The notes under the pieces are model-generated. The model worked only from the letters and a program-made list of their open reading frames with translations. It was not told the origin of the DNA and did not search any database. A DNA stretch of 64,000 nucleotides from Candidatus Roseilinea sp. Lineage in GTDB: Bacteria; Chloroflexota; Anaerolineae; J036; Brachytrichaceae. The translations under genes and the position numbers were made by a program. Positions 28,274-37,472 of the stretch are shown here, one piece after another. The stretch spans positions 3,410,001 to 3,474,000 of the forward strand of contig AP024676.1 of NCBI GenBank assembly GCA_025998955.1, written 5' to 3'. The stretch's first letter is position 1. Each line of letters begins with the position of its first letter.

Positions 28274-28783
28274 ATGAAGAAGATTCGCACTCCTTCACAG
28301 ATCGAAGCCGCCGCTGCTGCCCGCAAGCGCGCGCTGTTCGTCGCGGCGATTGCGGCCGTGGTCGGCGTGCTCATGCTGCTGCTGTCGAGCGCGTTCCTCG
28401 CGCTACATTGCGTGGTTGCAGCGGCGATCGCGCTATCGGGCGGCATCGCCGCAGCGCGCGCCGCCATCCCGATCGAGCGCCAGGCCTTCCGCAGCGCCGG
28501 CGTCACCGGCGGCATCTACGCCGCGCTGGGCTACGCGCTGCCCTTCATGATCTACAACTTCATCCGTTACCTGAACGTGAACGATCAGACGGTAGCCGAA
28601 CGCGCCGCCGAACTCACGCCGGACCAGATCGCGATGATGGAACAGTTCAACGTCGTGCTCGGCGCGGAGTTCTTCCGCGGCCAGGACGTCAGCTACATCT
28701 TCGGCTATTTGCTCTTCGCGCTACTGTTCGGCTGGATTCTGGGCATGATCGGCGGGGTGCTGGCGAAGCGGCAGATGGCCTGA
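28274..28783 (+). CDS. membrane protein of unknown function, tandem paralog 2
   Basis: A 169-residue protein with about four transmembrane segments (residues 23-43, 46-62, 75-95, 140-160). It has the same topology as the gene at 27393, including a conserved soluble segment (AAELTPDQIAMMEQFN). The ATG at 28274 (MKKIRTPSQIE) fits better than the longer frame, which would start inside the MITE-like element. The promoter may lie within or at the edge of that element (ACTATAGATT near 28215). Confidence 0.68.
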   Translation: MKKIRTPSQIEAAAAARKRALFVAAIAAVVGVLMLLLSSAFLALHCVVAAAIALSGGIAAARAAIPIERQAFRSAGVTGGIYAALGYALPFMIYNFIRYLNVNDQTVAERAAELTPDQIAMMEQFNVVLGAEFFRGQDVSYIFGYLLFALLFGWILGMIGGVLAKRQMA

Positions 28784-28982
28784 GAAGCCTTATCATCATC
28801 CTGCAAGCGCTGCTTTGTAGGACGGCGAAGGACTTCTCAGCAATTGGCATATATCGTTCATCATCGTCATACCGATCTGTGGTAACGTTTGCCCTAGATG
28901 TATACCTCTTGACCGACGGCCCCATGGCAGCGCATGTTGAGTCATCGAGGAGCAACGACGAAAGGTAGGTAAATAGGTCACT

Positions 28983-30146
28983 GTGTCACTTTCCCAATCC
29001 GCTTCGACCTTCTCGAAAACGACATTCGAATCTCCTGTTGTCCCGGCAGTCAAACAGAACCCCGTCCGATCGGTGCCCTTCACCAAGCAGTACGGCTTTC
29101 GCCGGACCGTGGTGCAGCGCGTCGAAACGTTTTTGAAAGAGCACAATCTGCGCACACGCGACTTGCCGGCCATGTATGTCAAGTCGGCCATTTGTCTGGG
29201 CTGGTGGGCCATCAGCTACGGGCTGATGCTCTACAGTGGCGTCGCCGGCTGGCACTTTCTCGTCACGATCCTTTTCGCCCTCTCGTTCGGGCTGGCGACG
29301 GGTGGCATCGGCTTCAACATCATGCACGACGCCAACCACAACGGCTACTCCAACCGCCCCTGGGTGAACCGGCTGCTCGGCCTCACCGTCGAGCTGGTCG
29401 GGCTGAGCAACTTCATCTGGCGGCAACAGCACAACATCTGGCACCATACCTACACCAACATTGCCGGCCTGGACGAAGGGCTAGAGATGGACGGCTGGGT
29501 GCGCAACAGCCCGCGCGATATCTGGAAGCCGATTCACCGCTTCCAGCATTTGTATGCGCCGATCGTGTATGCGCTGGCCGGCGTCGGGTTGTTGATCGGC
29601 CGTAACTTCCAGGTGTATTTCACCGGCAAGTCGGGTGATACCTTCCGGTATCCGCCCATGTCGCGCAACGACAAGATCGTGTTTTGGATCGGTCGCTTCA
29701 TCAACCTGATAGTGTATCTGGTGCTGCCGGCGCTGGTCTTCGGCATCGGCGGCGCGCTGGTCATCTTCGCCATCACGTCCGTCGTCACCGGCTTCGTCAT
29801 GGCGGTCATCTTGCAAATGGCGCACGTGATGGATGACGTGGAGTTCCCCGAACCGACCGGCGACCCGCTCAAGATCGAGAACGAGTGGGCGATCCACGAG
29901 GTGCAGACCACCAGCAACTTCGCGCCGAACAACCCCATCCTGAACTGGTATGTGGGCGGCTTGAACTACCAGATCGAGCACCACCTCTTCCCGCACATGT
30001 GCCATCTGCTCTATCCGAAGATCGCCCCGATCGTGAAGGCGACGTGTGAGGAGTTCGGGCTGCCCTATCAGAGTTACCCCACCTTTCGCGCTGCGCTGAA
30101 GAATCATTGGCAGTCGCTGCGCGAGTTTGGGAAGCCGCCTGCCTAG
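28983..30146 (+). CDS. acyl-CoA/acyl-lipid fatty acid desaturase (delta-6 type family)
   Basis: A 387-residue integral membrane di-iron desaturase. All three histidine boxes are present: HDANHNG, HNIWHHTYTN and QIEHHLFP. The last, with Gln as first residue, is typical of front-end (delta-5/6) and linoleoyl-CoA desaturases. It has about four transmembrane segments. It has no fused cytochrome b5 domain, so an external electron donor is required. GTG start at 28983. The 199-bp upstream gap holds no gene that I can see. It converges on gyrA, with a hairpin between. Confidence 0.92.
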   Translation: MSLSQSASTFSKTTFESPVVPAVKQNPVRSVPFTKQYGFRRTVVQRVETFLKEHNLRTRDLPAMYVKSAICLGWWAISYGLMLYSGVAGWHFLVTILFALSFGLATGGIGFNIMHDANHNGYSNRPWVNRLLGLTVELVGLSNFIWRQQHNIWHHTYTNIAGLDEGLEMDGWVRNSPRDIWKPIHRFQHLYAPIVYALAGVGLLIGRNFQVYFTGKSGDTFRYPPMSRNDKIVFWIGRFINLIVYLVLPALVFGIGGALVIFAITSVVTGFVMAVILQMAHVMDDVEFPEPTGDPLKIENEWAIHEVQTTSNFAPNNPILNWYVGGLNYQIEHHLFPHMCHLLYPKIAPIVKATCEEFGLPYQSYPTFRAALKNHWQSLREFGKPPA

Positions 30147-30163
30147 GATCAACAACCGCTCGT

Positions 30164-30198
30164 CACAGGTCAGACCGTTCGAAGCGGTCTGACCTGTG
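30164..30198. terminator. GGTCAGACC hairpin repeat, copy 2 (probable bidirectional terminator)
   Basis: CACAGGTCAGACCG (30164-30177), loop TTCGAAG, CGGTCTGACCTGTG (30185-30198): a perfect 14-bp stem. It sits in the 62-bp gap between the convergent desaturase and gyrA genes. It shares its core with copies at 3496 and 40843. No T-run follows on either strand. Confidence 0.6.
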
Positions 30199-30208
30199 AG
30201 CTACATGC

Positions 30209-32884
30209 TCACCCCTCTACCACGACCATCCGCATCAGGTAGTCGCTGCCGCTCAACGCGATCGCTTCGTCGCCGCCGGCAGGGCGCCCACGCCGCGTCA
30301 GGTTCTTGGCCTTCAGCGATTTGGCGTTGTTCTTGAAGGTGACGTAGACGATGGTGTCATCCGGCGCAGCGATCACCGCGTCGGCGACGGTGGCGTCTTT
30401 CGCCAGCTTAGCCGTGATCACTCCCTTGCCGGCGCGGCCCTGCACCGGATACTCTTTGAACGCCACACGCTTGGCCCGGCCATCGGTCGTGCCGATCACT
30501 ACATCCAGCTCCTGGTTTGACTCGTCGGCGACCCCCAGGCTCATCACCATGTCGCCTTCTTCGAGCTTGATGCCGACGACGCCGCCGGCCGGCAGGCCCA
30601 TCGGCCGCACCTCGTCTTGCTTGAAGCGGATGGCCATGCCCTGTTGTGTGAACAGCATCAGGTCTTCGTGGCCCTGAACCAGCCGTGCGCTGATCACGCT
30701 GTCGTCCTCGGCCACGCCGATGGCGGTGAAGGCCTGGCCAGGCACGCCGGGCAAGATGCTGGCTGCGCTGCGCTTGACCATGCCGTTGGCCGTGGCACAC
30801 ACCATGTAGGGGCCAGATTCGTCATCGCCCTTCTTCACCGCCGTGCGATCCACCGCGAATGCGCCGACCACTTCGTCGTCCTGCGGGAAGGCGCTGATGG
30901 CGCTGAGCGGTGCGCCCTGGCCGCGAATCACGTCCTCCTGTGGCAAGGTACCCACGCTCAATGCCACGCCCTTGCCCGACGATCCGATGACATACACCAT
31001 CTCTTTCGTGTATGCCTTGACGATGGCGGCCGGCACCACCTCGGCAGCGCTAGTCACCCGGGGCGGCTCGCTCACCCGCCCGATCTTGCCGTTTTGCCCG
31101 ACGATCACATAGACCGCCTCGTTGCCGATCAGCTCATGCGCGGTCAGTGGGAAGTCGCCGATTGCCGGTTGCGGGTCGCGGGAAGCGACTTTGCCGTCTT
31201 TTCTGGCCTCTGCCCTCTGCCCTCTGACTTCTGACCGCCGACCTCTGCCCTCTGACTTCTCCTCCACCCGGCCCACGATCGTAGTGCGCCGGCTGTCGCC
31301 GTACTTGTCCTTCAGCGCCTGCAACTCCTCTTTGATCACGCCCAGGATCTTGATCGGGTTCTTGAGTAGGTCGTCGAGGTACTTGATCAGCTTGCGCTTC
31401 TCGGCCAGCTCTTCCTCCAGCCGCTTGCGATCGAGTTGGGTGAGCCGGCGCAGCGGCATGTCCAGGATCGCCTGCGCCTGCGCCTCGCTGAACTTGAATT
31501 GCTGGATCAATCCTCGGCGCGCGGCGTCGGTGTCGCGCGAGGTGCGGATCAGCCGGATGATCTTGTCAATGATGTCGAGCGCCTTGACCAGCCCTTCGAG
31601 GATGTGGGCGCGCCGCTTGGCTTCGTCCAAGTCGAACTCGCTGCGCCGCTTGATGACGTTCAGCCGATGCTCGATGAACACTTGCAGCATGCGGCGCAGC
31701 GGCAAGATGCGCGGCTCGCCGTTCACCAGTGCCAGCATGATCACGCCGAACGATGTGCGCATCGCGGTGTGCTTGTAGAGCGCGTTCAGCACCTGTCGTG
31801 GGTCGTCGTTTTTGTTGATGTCAATCACGATGCGCATGCCGCGCCGGTCGCTCTCGTCGTGGATGTCGGTGATGCCGGTGATCTTGCCGTCGCGGGCCAG
31901 GTCGGCAATGCGCTCGATCAGCGCGCTCTTGTTCACGGCGTAGGGCAGCTCGGTGACGACGATGTGGTTGCGCCCGCGCGTGCCCTCTTCGAAGTGCACT
32001 TTGGCCTGCACAATGATCTTGCCGCGGCCGGTGGCGTAGGCCGATTGGATCGCGTCGCCACCTTCGGCGCGCTCGTCGTAGCGGAAGGCGATGCCGCCGG
32101 TGGGGAAGTCGGGACCCTTGACGAACTTCATCAGCTCGTCCACGTCCACCTCGGCCTCGGGCAGTGTCCATTGCTGCAACTGTTTGGCCGCGCCGCGCTT
32201 CTCGGCAATGCGGTCAATCATGAACGAGATCGCGTCTACGATCTCGTTCAAGTTGTGCGGCGGGATGTTGGTGGCCATGCCGACGGCGATGCCGGTCGCG
32301 CCGTTCAAGATCAGGTTGGGCAGCGCCGCCGGCAGCACGGTCGGCTCGCGCGTGGTGCCGTCATAGTTGTCGGTGAAGTCAACCGTGTTCTTCTCCAAGT
32401 CGCCCAGCAGGTCCATGGCCGGCCGGCTGAGGCGCGCCTCGGTGTAGCGCATAGCGGCTGGTGGGTCGCCGTCCACGCTGCCGAAGTTGCCCTGGCCGTC
32501 CACCAGCGGGTAGCGCATGGAGAAGTCCTGCGCCATGCGCGCCATCGCGTCGTAGACCGATTGGTCGCCGTGGGGGTGATATTTGCCCAGCACGTCGCCG
32601 ACGATGCGCGCGCTCTTGCGGTAGGGTGCATCGGGGCGCAGGCCGGTGTCGTGCATGACGTAGAGGATGCGGCGCTGCACCGGCTTCAGGCCGTCGCGCG
32701 CGTCGGGTAGGGCGCGGCTGACGATGACCGACATGGCGTAGGAGAGATAGCTGGTCTGCATCTCTTGGTTGATGTCGGCGCGCCGGATGCGACCGAAGCG
32801 GTTGTCTTCGAGCTCGATCACGGCCTGGACGGGGGTGCGGCCATCGTCGCCGTGGCGCGTGGGCGTGGATTGCTTTTTGGCCAT
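30209..32884 (-). CDS. gyrA: DNA gyrase subunit A
   Basis: An 891-residue type IIA topoisomerase subunit that cuts and rejoins DNA and, with GyrB, adds negative supercoils. [16 protein letters not shown] contains the catalytic Tyr (about residue 144). The quinolone-resistance region [18 protein letters not shown] is standard, with Gln after Asp where E. coli has Ala-fold residues. The C-terminal beta-pinwheel holds a degenerate GyrA box QGRAGKG. An extra segment, about residues 541-563 ([20 protein letters not shown]), between the coiled-coil end and the pinwheel, is coded by a heptanucleotide array. gyrB is not adjacent. Confidence 0.96.
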   Translation of the reverse strand: MAKKQSTPTRHGDDGRTPVQAVIELEDNRFGRIRRADINQEMQTSYLSYAMSVIVSRALPDARDGLKPVQRRILYVMHDTGLRPDAPYRKSARIVGDVLGKYHPHGDQSVYDAMARMAQDFSMRYPLVDGQGNFGSVDGDPPAAMRYTEARLSRPAMDLLGDLEKNTVDFTDNYDGTTREPTVLPAALPNLILNGATGIAVGMATNIPPHNLNEIVDAISFMIDRIAEKRGAAKQLQQWTLPEAEVDVDELMKFVKGPDFPTGGIAFRYDERAEGGDAIQSAYATGRGKIIVQAKVHFEEGTRGRNHIVVTELPYAVNKSALIERIADLARDGKITGITDIHDESDRRGMRIVIDINKNDDPRQVLNALYKHTAMRTSFGVIMLALVNGEPRILPLRRMLQVFIEHRLNVIKRRSEFDLDEAKRRAHILEGLVKALDIIDKIIRLIRTSRDTDAARRGLIQQFKFSEAQAQAILDMPLRRLTQLDRKRLEEELAEKRKLIKYLDDLLKNPIKILGVIKEELQALKDKYGDSRRTTIVGRVEEKSEGRGRRSEVRGQRAEARKDGKVASRDPQPAIGDFPLTAHELIGNEAVYVIVGQNGKIGRVSEPPRVTSAAEVVPAAIVKAYTKEMVYVIGSSGKGVALSVGTLPQEDVIRGQGAPLSAISAFPQDDEVVGAFAVDRTAVKKGDDESGPYMVCATANGMVKRSAASILPGVPGQAFTAIGVAEDDSVISARLVQGHEDLMLFTQQGMAIRFKQDEVRPMGLPAGGVVGIKLEEGDMVMSLGVADESNQELDVVIGTTDGRAKRVAFKEYPVQGRAGKGVITAKLAKDATVADAVIAAPDDTIVYVTFKNNAKSLKAKNLTRRGRPAGGDEAIALSGSDYLMRMVVVEG
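31201..31262. repeat. heptanucleotide array inside gyrA
   Basis: Nearly nine 7-bp units read on the plus strand: TTCTGGC, CTCTGCC, CTCTGCC, CTCTGAC, TTCTGAC, CGCCGAC, CTCTGCC, CTCTGAC, TTCTCC. It encodes a basic linker at the junction of the breakage-reunion domain and the C-terminal domain and keeps the frame. Confidence 0.9.
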
Positions 32885-32906
32885 AGGACGTTTGTTCTAG
32901 GCCGAG

Positions 32907-32912
32907 ATTATA
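32907..32912 (-). promoter_or_regulatory. -10 box of gyrA
   Basis: TATAAT on the minus strand, 22 bases before the gyrA ATG. It lies at the junction with the decayed transposase, so the -35 region may be transposon-derived. Confidence 0.5.
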
Positions 32913-32924
32913 CGCGGCGATGCG

Positions 32925-33696
32925 TCGAATCTCGCTTGTGTCGCCTGATGCAGGTGCTGCACCACGTGATACCAGTCCACAATGTGCGCCGCGTTCGGAT
33001 AATCGCGTTCGGCCATCCGCCCAATCCACTCTGCCCCATCACCGATCACCGCCACCTGGCCGCCGTGTCGCTTCAAGCGCGACCGCACTTCTGCCTGCAG
33101 CTTGGTGCTGAAGCCTTCCGGACCACCCAAGGGGGCAACGTAGGATGCGGCCCGATGCCGTCCGACGCCTGCCTGGCTTGTCCATTCAGCCACCACCCCG
33201 AGCTTCACCTCCTTCCCCCTCTCCGCGCACGTGACTCATGCACCCATCCACCCGGATCACCGCGTCCGCCTCGGTGATGGCTTGCTGTCCACTCACCCGT
33301 TCCCCCAGTGCCGGTCGGGCCCGCGTGCCTGCTTCCTGAGTGAGGCGCCAAACGAGCGTGGTGCTCAGAGGGGCTTGCCCGAGCTTGTTCAACACCGCGC
33401 ATGCCGTTGCAAATGCATGGCCGCACATAACATGACCGCGAGCTGTTTGAGTTGTTCACTCCAGCCGTCCCCCGTCGAATGTGCGCGTCATACGCACACC
33501 ATCCCTTCCGAGCTACGTGGTCGTAGTAGTAGTTGCGCCGATAGCTCACTTCGCCGACGCAGGTGTAGAGCGTGGCTTTTTTACCCTTGTTCACCACAGC
33601 CTGGGTGCGTTGCACGGTGGCCGCGCTGTCGGCTTCGTAGGCATCGGCTTGCGCTTGGAGGGTCACTTGGGCAATGCGCTGCCCAAGCCGTTGCAT
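32925..33696 (-). pseudogene. decayed transposase (ISKra4-like)
   Basis: Minus-strand remnants in three frames make up one transposase. The N-terminal piece is MQRLGQRIAQVTLQAQADAYE...LYTCVGEVSYRRNYYY. The middle piece is LNKLGQAPLSTTLVWRLTQEAG...EADAVIRVDGCMSH. The C-terminal piece is [19 protein letters not shown] followed by [12 protein letters not shown], the catalytic core typical of ISKra4/ISLre2-like enzymes. At least two or three frameshifts separate them (near 33480, 33430 and 33200). The protein stops short at about 32930, against the gyrA promoter. No terminal inverted repeats were identified. Confidence 0.82.
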
Positions 33697-33705
33697 ATGC
33701 TCTTG

Positions 33706-33711
33706 TATAAT
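33706..33711 (+). promoter_or_regulatory. -10 box of the thiamine operon
   Basis: TATAAT ending about 18 bases before the riboswitch; the expected start site (about 33718) places the whole aptamer in the leader. Confidence 0.6.
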
Positions 33712-33729
33712 TTCGCCACAATCGAATAC

Positions 33730-33825
33730 GCGAATGGGGAGTCCGCGGACGCGGGCTGAGAGGGCGCCCAATCCGGCGCCGACCCTTGAACCTGATCTGG
33801 GTCATGCCAGCGGAGGGAAACGCGA
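33730..33825 (+). promoter_or_regulatory. TPP riboswitch (THI element)
   Basis: The conserved core blocks are in order: GGGGAGTCC, CGGGCTGAGAGGGCG (the CTGAGA motif), ACCCTTGAACCTGATCTGG, and GTCATGCCAGCGGAGGGAAA. CGCG at both ends can close P1. Thiamine pyrophosphate binding to such aptamers switches off thiamine genes. A terminator hairpin 18 bases downstream and a thiamine pyrophosphokinase gene follow, confirming the assignment. A decayed transposase lies just upstream on the other strand. Confidence 0.95.
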
Positions 33826-33843
33826 AAAACCATCGGTCATTAC

Positions 33844-33881
33844 ACATCCCTGCCGGCATGCTCGGCAGGGATGTTGCTTTT
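33844..33881 (+). terminator. riboswitch-controlled intrinsic terminator
   Basis: ACATCCCTGCCG (33844-33855), loop GCATGCT, CGGCAGGGATGT (33863-33874), then TGCTTTTT. A perfect 12-bp stem plus T-run just before thiN. It is the expression platform: TPP should favour this hairpin. Confidence 0.9.
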
Positions 33882-33886
33882 TGGAT

Positions 33887-34576
33887 ATGCGCATCGTAAT
33901 CATCGCCAACGGCGATCCCCCGGCCAAGGACGAAGTGGCGCGCTGGCTGGAAGGCGGCGGTGCAACACTGATCTGCGCCGACGGCGGCGCGCGCACGGCG
34001 CTGGCGCTGGGGCTGGCGCCGGCGCACGTCATCGGCGACTTCGACTCGCTGAGCGAAGCCGATCTCGGCGAGCTAGAACGGCGCGGCGCGCAGTTGCATC
34101 GCTACCCGGCGCGCAAGGACGAAACCGATTTGGAGCTGGCGCTGCTGTTTGCAGCCCAATCCGCGCCCAACGGCGAGAAAGTCGAGATCGTCGTCCTCGG
34201 CGCACGCGGCGGACGCCTCGACCACGAGCTGGCCAACATGCTGCTGCTGGCCATGCCCGCACTCAAGTGCATGGACGTCTTGCTGGCCCATGAGCGCGAG
34301 CGCGTCTTCCTGATAGACGCGCGCGACCGGCCGGCGCAGTTGACGCTGCATGGCAGCGCCGGCGATACCGTCTCGCTGCTGCCCTTCGGTGGCGACGCGC
34401 ACGGCATTCGCACCACCGGGCTGGAGTATCCGTTGCACGATGAGTCGTTGTTCGTCGGCCCGGCGCGTGGCGTGAGCAACGTCATGCTCGGCGAAGAAGC
34501 GACCGTCTCCCTGCGTCAGGGGATGCTGTTGTGCGTGGTCACGCACCACTCCCAACTCCCCACTTCCAACTCATAA
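33887..34576 (+). CDS. thiN: thiamine pyrophosphokinase
   Basis: A 229-residue enzyme that makes thiamine pyrophosphate from thiamine and ATP. Motifs: IIANGDPP, LICADGGARTAL, VIGDFDSLS, RKDETDLELAL and LGARGGRLDHELAN (substrate and Mg-ATP site). ATG 33887 follows the riboswitch terminator by a few bases. The last residues (HHSQLPTSNS) are coded by a heptanucleotide array and differ from the family. First gene of a salvage operon with thiB and thiP. Confidence 0.94.
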   Translation: MRIVIIANGDPPAKDEVARWLEGGGATLICADGGARTALALGLAPAHVIGDFDSLSEADLGELERRGAQLHRYPARKDETDLELALLFAAQSAPNGEKVEIVVLGARGGRLDHELANMLLLAMPALKCMDVLLAHERERVFLIDARDRPAQLTLHGSAGDTVSLLPFGGDAHGIRTTGLEYPLHDESLFVGPARGVSNVMLGEEATVSLRQGMLLCVVTHHSQLPTSNS

Positions 34577-34661
34577 CAAATGGATGATCGGTGATGTGAT
34601 GATTGGTGATTGCCAGCCAATTCCAACTACCACTCACCAGCGACCAGTTGACCAACTTGCG
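34541..34661. repeat. heptanucleotide-rich spacer between thiN and thiB
   Basis: Units such as CACCACT, CCCAACT, CCCCACT, TCCAACT at the thiN end, then GATGATC, GGTGATG, and ACCACTC, ACCAGCG, ACCAGTT, GACCAAC near thiB. The 7-bp period is weaker in the middle than in other arrays. Confidence 0.6.
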
Positions 34662-34673
34662 AGGTGAACGAAG

Positions 34674-35750
34674 ATGAAACGACTGATCCTTTTCTTGACG
34701 ACTGCGATGCTGCTGGCAGCTTGCGTCGTGCAAGCGCCGCCTCCCCGAACATCCGAACAACCCCAGCCGGCCGCGCCGCGCACGTTGACCATCATGACCC
34801 ACGATAGCTTCGGCGCGAGCGAGGATGTGATCGCCGAGTTCGAGCAGGCAAACAACGCCAAAGTGGTCATCCTCAAATCCGGCGACGCCGGCTCGACGCT
34901 CAACAAAGCCATCCTGAGCAAGGACGCGCCGCTGGCCGACGTGCTCTACGGCGTGGATAACACCTTCCTCGGTCGCGCGTTGACAGCCGGTATTCTGGAG
35001 CCGTACGACTCGCCGGCGCTGGCCGACATCCCCGACCGCTTCAAGCTCGACCCGCAGAACCGCATGTTGCCGGTGGACTACGGTCACGTCATCATCAACT
35101 ACGACAAAGCCTTCTTGAAAGACAAGGGGCTGGCCCCGCCGAAGTCGCTGCGCGAGTTGACCGAGCCGCAGTGGAAGGGCATGTTGGTAGTGCAAAACCC
35201 GGCCACGTCATCGCCCGGCCTGGCCTTCCTGCTGGCGACGATCGCGGCGTTTCCCGAAGGCAGCGACTACGACTGGAAGCGATTCTGGCAGGATCTGCGC
35301 GCCAACGATGTGTACGTCAGCCCGGACTGGAGCGATGCCTACTACACTCAGTTCAGCGGCAGCAGCGGCAAAGGGCCGCGACCGCTCGTCGTATCGTATG
35401 CCACCAGCCCGGCGGCCGAGGTCTTCTTCAGCGAGGGCAAGCTGGAGGAGCCGCCCACCGGCAACCTGGAAGGCACCGCCTTCGAGCAGATCGAGTTCGT
35501 CGGCATTCTGAAGGGCACGAAGAATCGCGACCTGGCCGAAAAGTGGGTGGACTTCATGCTGAGCAAGCGCTTTCAGGAAGACATTCCGATGCAGATGTTC
35601 GTCTATCCGGTCGCGAAGACGGCAGCATGGCCGGAGGTGTTCGTGAAGTTCGGCCAGCCGCCGGCGCAAGCGTTCTCGCTCACGCCCGAACAAATTGACC
35701 AGGGCCGCGAGCGGTGGATCGAGGAGTGGACCGCGCTCGTCTTGAAATGA
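34674..35750 (+). CDS. thiB: thiamine ABC transporter substrate-binding lipoprotein
   Basis: A 358-residue TbpA/ThiB-type binding protein. A signal peptide with lipobox LLAAC (Cys about residue 17) predicts a lipoprotein. The mature part has TLTIMTHDSFGASEDVIAEFE, GDAGSTLNKAIL and DVLYGVDNTFLGRAL, as in thiamine-binding proteins. It has a GAGGTG Shine-Dalgarno before the ATG. It is followed directly by the permease gene (ATGA overlap), and both are downstream of the TPP riboswitch. Confidence 0.93.
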   Translation: MKRLILFLTTAMLLAACVVQAPPPRTSEQPQPAAPRTLTIMTHDSFGASEDVIAEFEQANNAKVVILKSGDAGSTLNKAILSKDAPLADVLYGVDNTFLGRALTAGILEPYDSPALADIPDRFKLDPQNRMLPVDYGHVIINYDKAFLKDKGLAPPKSLRELTEPQWKGMLVVQNPATSSPGLAFLLATIAAFPEGSDYDWKRFWQDLRANDVYVSPDWSDAYYTQFSGSSGKGPRPLVVSYATSPAAEVFFSEGKLEEPPTGNLEGTAFEQIEFVGILKGTKNRDLAEKWVDFMLSKRFQEDIPMQMFVYPVAKTAAWPEVFVKFGQPPAQAFSLTPEQIDQGRERWIEEWTALVLK

Positions 35751-37471
35751 AGAATGCAGAATTGAGAGTTGAGAAACCGCCTTTTCGCAACTCTCAACTC
35801 TCAATTCTCGATTCGGCGCTTGCCGCGCCGGCGCTGCTCTTCCTCGCCCTCTTCTTCATCTGGCCGCTGATCGAGATCGCGCGCGTCTCGTTCACGCCCA
35901 GCGAGATCAGCCGCGGCGCGACGCCGCTCTCTGTGCTGCGCGACCCGACGCACCTACGCGTGCTGGGGTTCAGCCTGTGGCAGGCGACGCTCTCCACAGC
36001 GCTCACGTTGCTCGCCGGCATACCGATTGCCTTCGCCTTCGCCCGCTATCGCTTCGCCGGACAGCGATTGTGGCGGGCGCTGGCGGTGATCCCCTTCGTC
36101 ATGCCGACCGTGGTGGTGGCCGCAGCGTTCAGCGCATTGCTCGGCCCACGCGGCGCGTTGAACGCCGCCCTGCAAAGCGCACTCGGTCTCGACCAGCCAC
36201 CGATCCAGTTGCTGGGCACGTTGCCGATGATTTTGCTTGCCCACGTGTTTTACAACGTCGCGGTGGTCATCCGGCTGGTCGGCGGTTTCCTCTCGGCCTT
36301 CGACCCGCGCATCGAAGAGGCAGCCGCCGGGCTGGGCGCGAATCGTTGGCAAACCTTCCGCTACGTCTCGCTGCCCATGGCGCTGCCATCGGTCGGCGCA
36401 GCGGCGGCACTGACTTTCCTGTTCACCTTCACCAGCTTCGGCGTGGTGCTGATCCTAGGCGGCGCGCGCTTCGCCACGCTTGAAGTGGAGATCTACCGGC
36501 AGACCGCACAACTGTTGCGGCTGGACATCGCCACGTCGTTGGCCATCGTACAGATGATCGTCACCCTACTGGTGGGCTGGGCTTCGGCGCGATTGGAGGC
36601 GAAAGCCAGTGCGCCGCTCGAAGCGCGGCCAACGCGCGACATCCGCCGGCCGGTGGTCGGTCCGGCTGCGCGCGCGTTCGTCGCCGGCAGCCTGGCATTC
36701 ATCGCGATCGTCTTGGTGCTGCCTTTGGCGACACTGGCCGGGCGCTCGTTGAATTTGGAGGGCGGCGATCCTTTGCGCTATTACGCGGCGTTGAGCGAAA
36801 ACGTGCGCGGGTCGCTGTTCTTCGTGCCGCCGCAGTTGGCCATTCGCAACTCGCTGGTCTTCGCTGCGATCACGGCTGCGCTGGCGATGCTGCTGGGGCT
36901 GCCGTTGGGCTACGCCATTGCGCAGGGAAGCCGGCCGGATCGCGGCGGATCATGGTTCGCGCGGCTGCTCGACGCGCTGGTGTTGTTGCCGCTCGGCACC
37001 AGCGCCGTGACGTTGGGGCTGGGCTTCTTGGTGGCGTTCGACCGGCCGCCGCTCGACCTGCGCACGTCGGTCGTGTTGCTGCCGGTCGCGCATACGTTGA
37101 TCGCGCTGCCGTTCGTCGTGCGCGCCATCCTGCCGGCCATCCGGTCGTTCGATCCGCGTCTGCGCGAAGCCGCGCGTGGGTTGGGGGCCGGGCCGTTGCA
37201 GGCGCTTCGCCACGTGGACCTGCCGCTGCTGGCGCCGCCGTTCATCGCGGCGATGATCTTCGCGTTCACCGTCTCGCTCGGCGAGTTCGGTGCGTCGCTG
37301 CTGATCGCGCGGCCGGAATATCCCACCATGCCGGTGGTGATCTACCGTTTTTTGGGCCAGCCCGGCGCGCTGAATTACGGCCAGGCGCTGGCCATGAGCA
37401 CGCTGCTGATGATCGTGACGGCGGTCAGCGTGATGGTGATCGAGCGAGTGAACGAGCGAGTAGTGTCGTGA
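35747..37471 (+). CDS. thiP: thiamine ABC transporter permease
   Basis: A 574-residue double permease with about 12 transmembrane segments, two BPD domains fused in one chain as in ThiP. EAA-loop motifs occur twice: EEAAAGLGANRWQTFRYVSLP and REAARGLGAGPLQALRHVDLP. ATG 35747 overlaps the thiB stop. The first 25 residues (KNAELRVEKPPFRNSQLSILD) are coded by a heptanucleotide array with inverted halves and are not part of the family fold. The ATPase subunit ThiQ is absent from the window; it converges on an unrelated gene after 1 base. Confidence 0.93.
   Translation: MKNAELRVEKPPFRNSQLSILDSALAAPALLFLALFFIWPLIEIARVSFTPSEISRGATPLSVLRDPTHLRVLGFSLWQATLSTALTLLAGIPIAFAFARYRFAGQRLWRALAVIPFVMPTVVVAAAFSALLGPRGALNAALQSALGLDQPPIQLLGTLPMILLAHVFYNVAVVIRLVGGFLSAFDPRIEEAAAGLGANRWQTFRYVSLPMALPSVGAAAALTFLFTFTSFGVVLILGGARFATLEVEIYRQTAQLLRLDIATSLAIVQMIVTLLVGWASARLEAKASAPLEARPTRDIRRPVVGPAARAFVAGSLAFIAIVLVLPLATLAGRSLNLEGGDPLRYYAALSENVRGSLFFVPPQLAIRNSLVFAAITAALAMLLGLPLGYAIAQGSRPDRGGSWFARLLDALVLLPLGTSAVTLGLGFLVAFDRPPLDLRTSVVLLPVAHTLIALPFVVRAILPAIRSFDPRLREAARGLGAGPLQALRHVDLPLLAPPFIAAMIFAFTVSLGEFGASLLIARPEYPTMPVVIYRFLGQPGALNYGQALAMSTLLMIVTAVSVMVIERVNERVVS
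35758..35815. repeat. heptanucleotide array at the thiP N-terminus
   Basis: AGAATTG, AGAGTTG, AGAAACC, then a 9-base turn, CAACTCT, CAACTCT, CAATTCT, CGATTCG. The halves are complementary, so the 5' end of the thiP coding region can fold as a hairpin right after the overlapping start. Confidence 0.85.
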
Positions 37472-37472
37472 G

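Noticed and set aside
33205-33771. Intact 188-codon gene opposite the riboswitch
   Set aside because: It is a fused frame made of a transposase fragment plus frameshifted sequence, and its first 25 codons lie within the riboswitch region.
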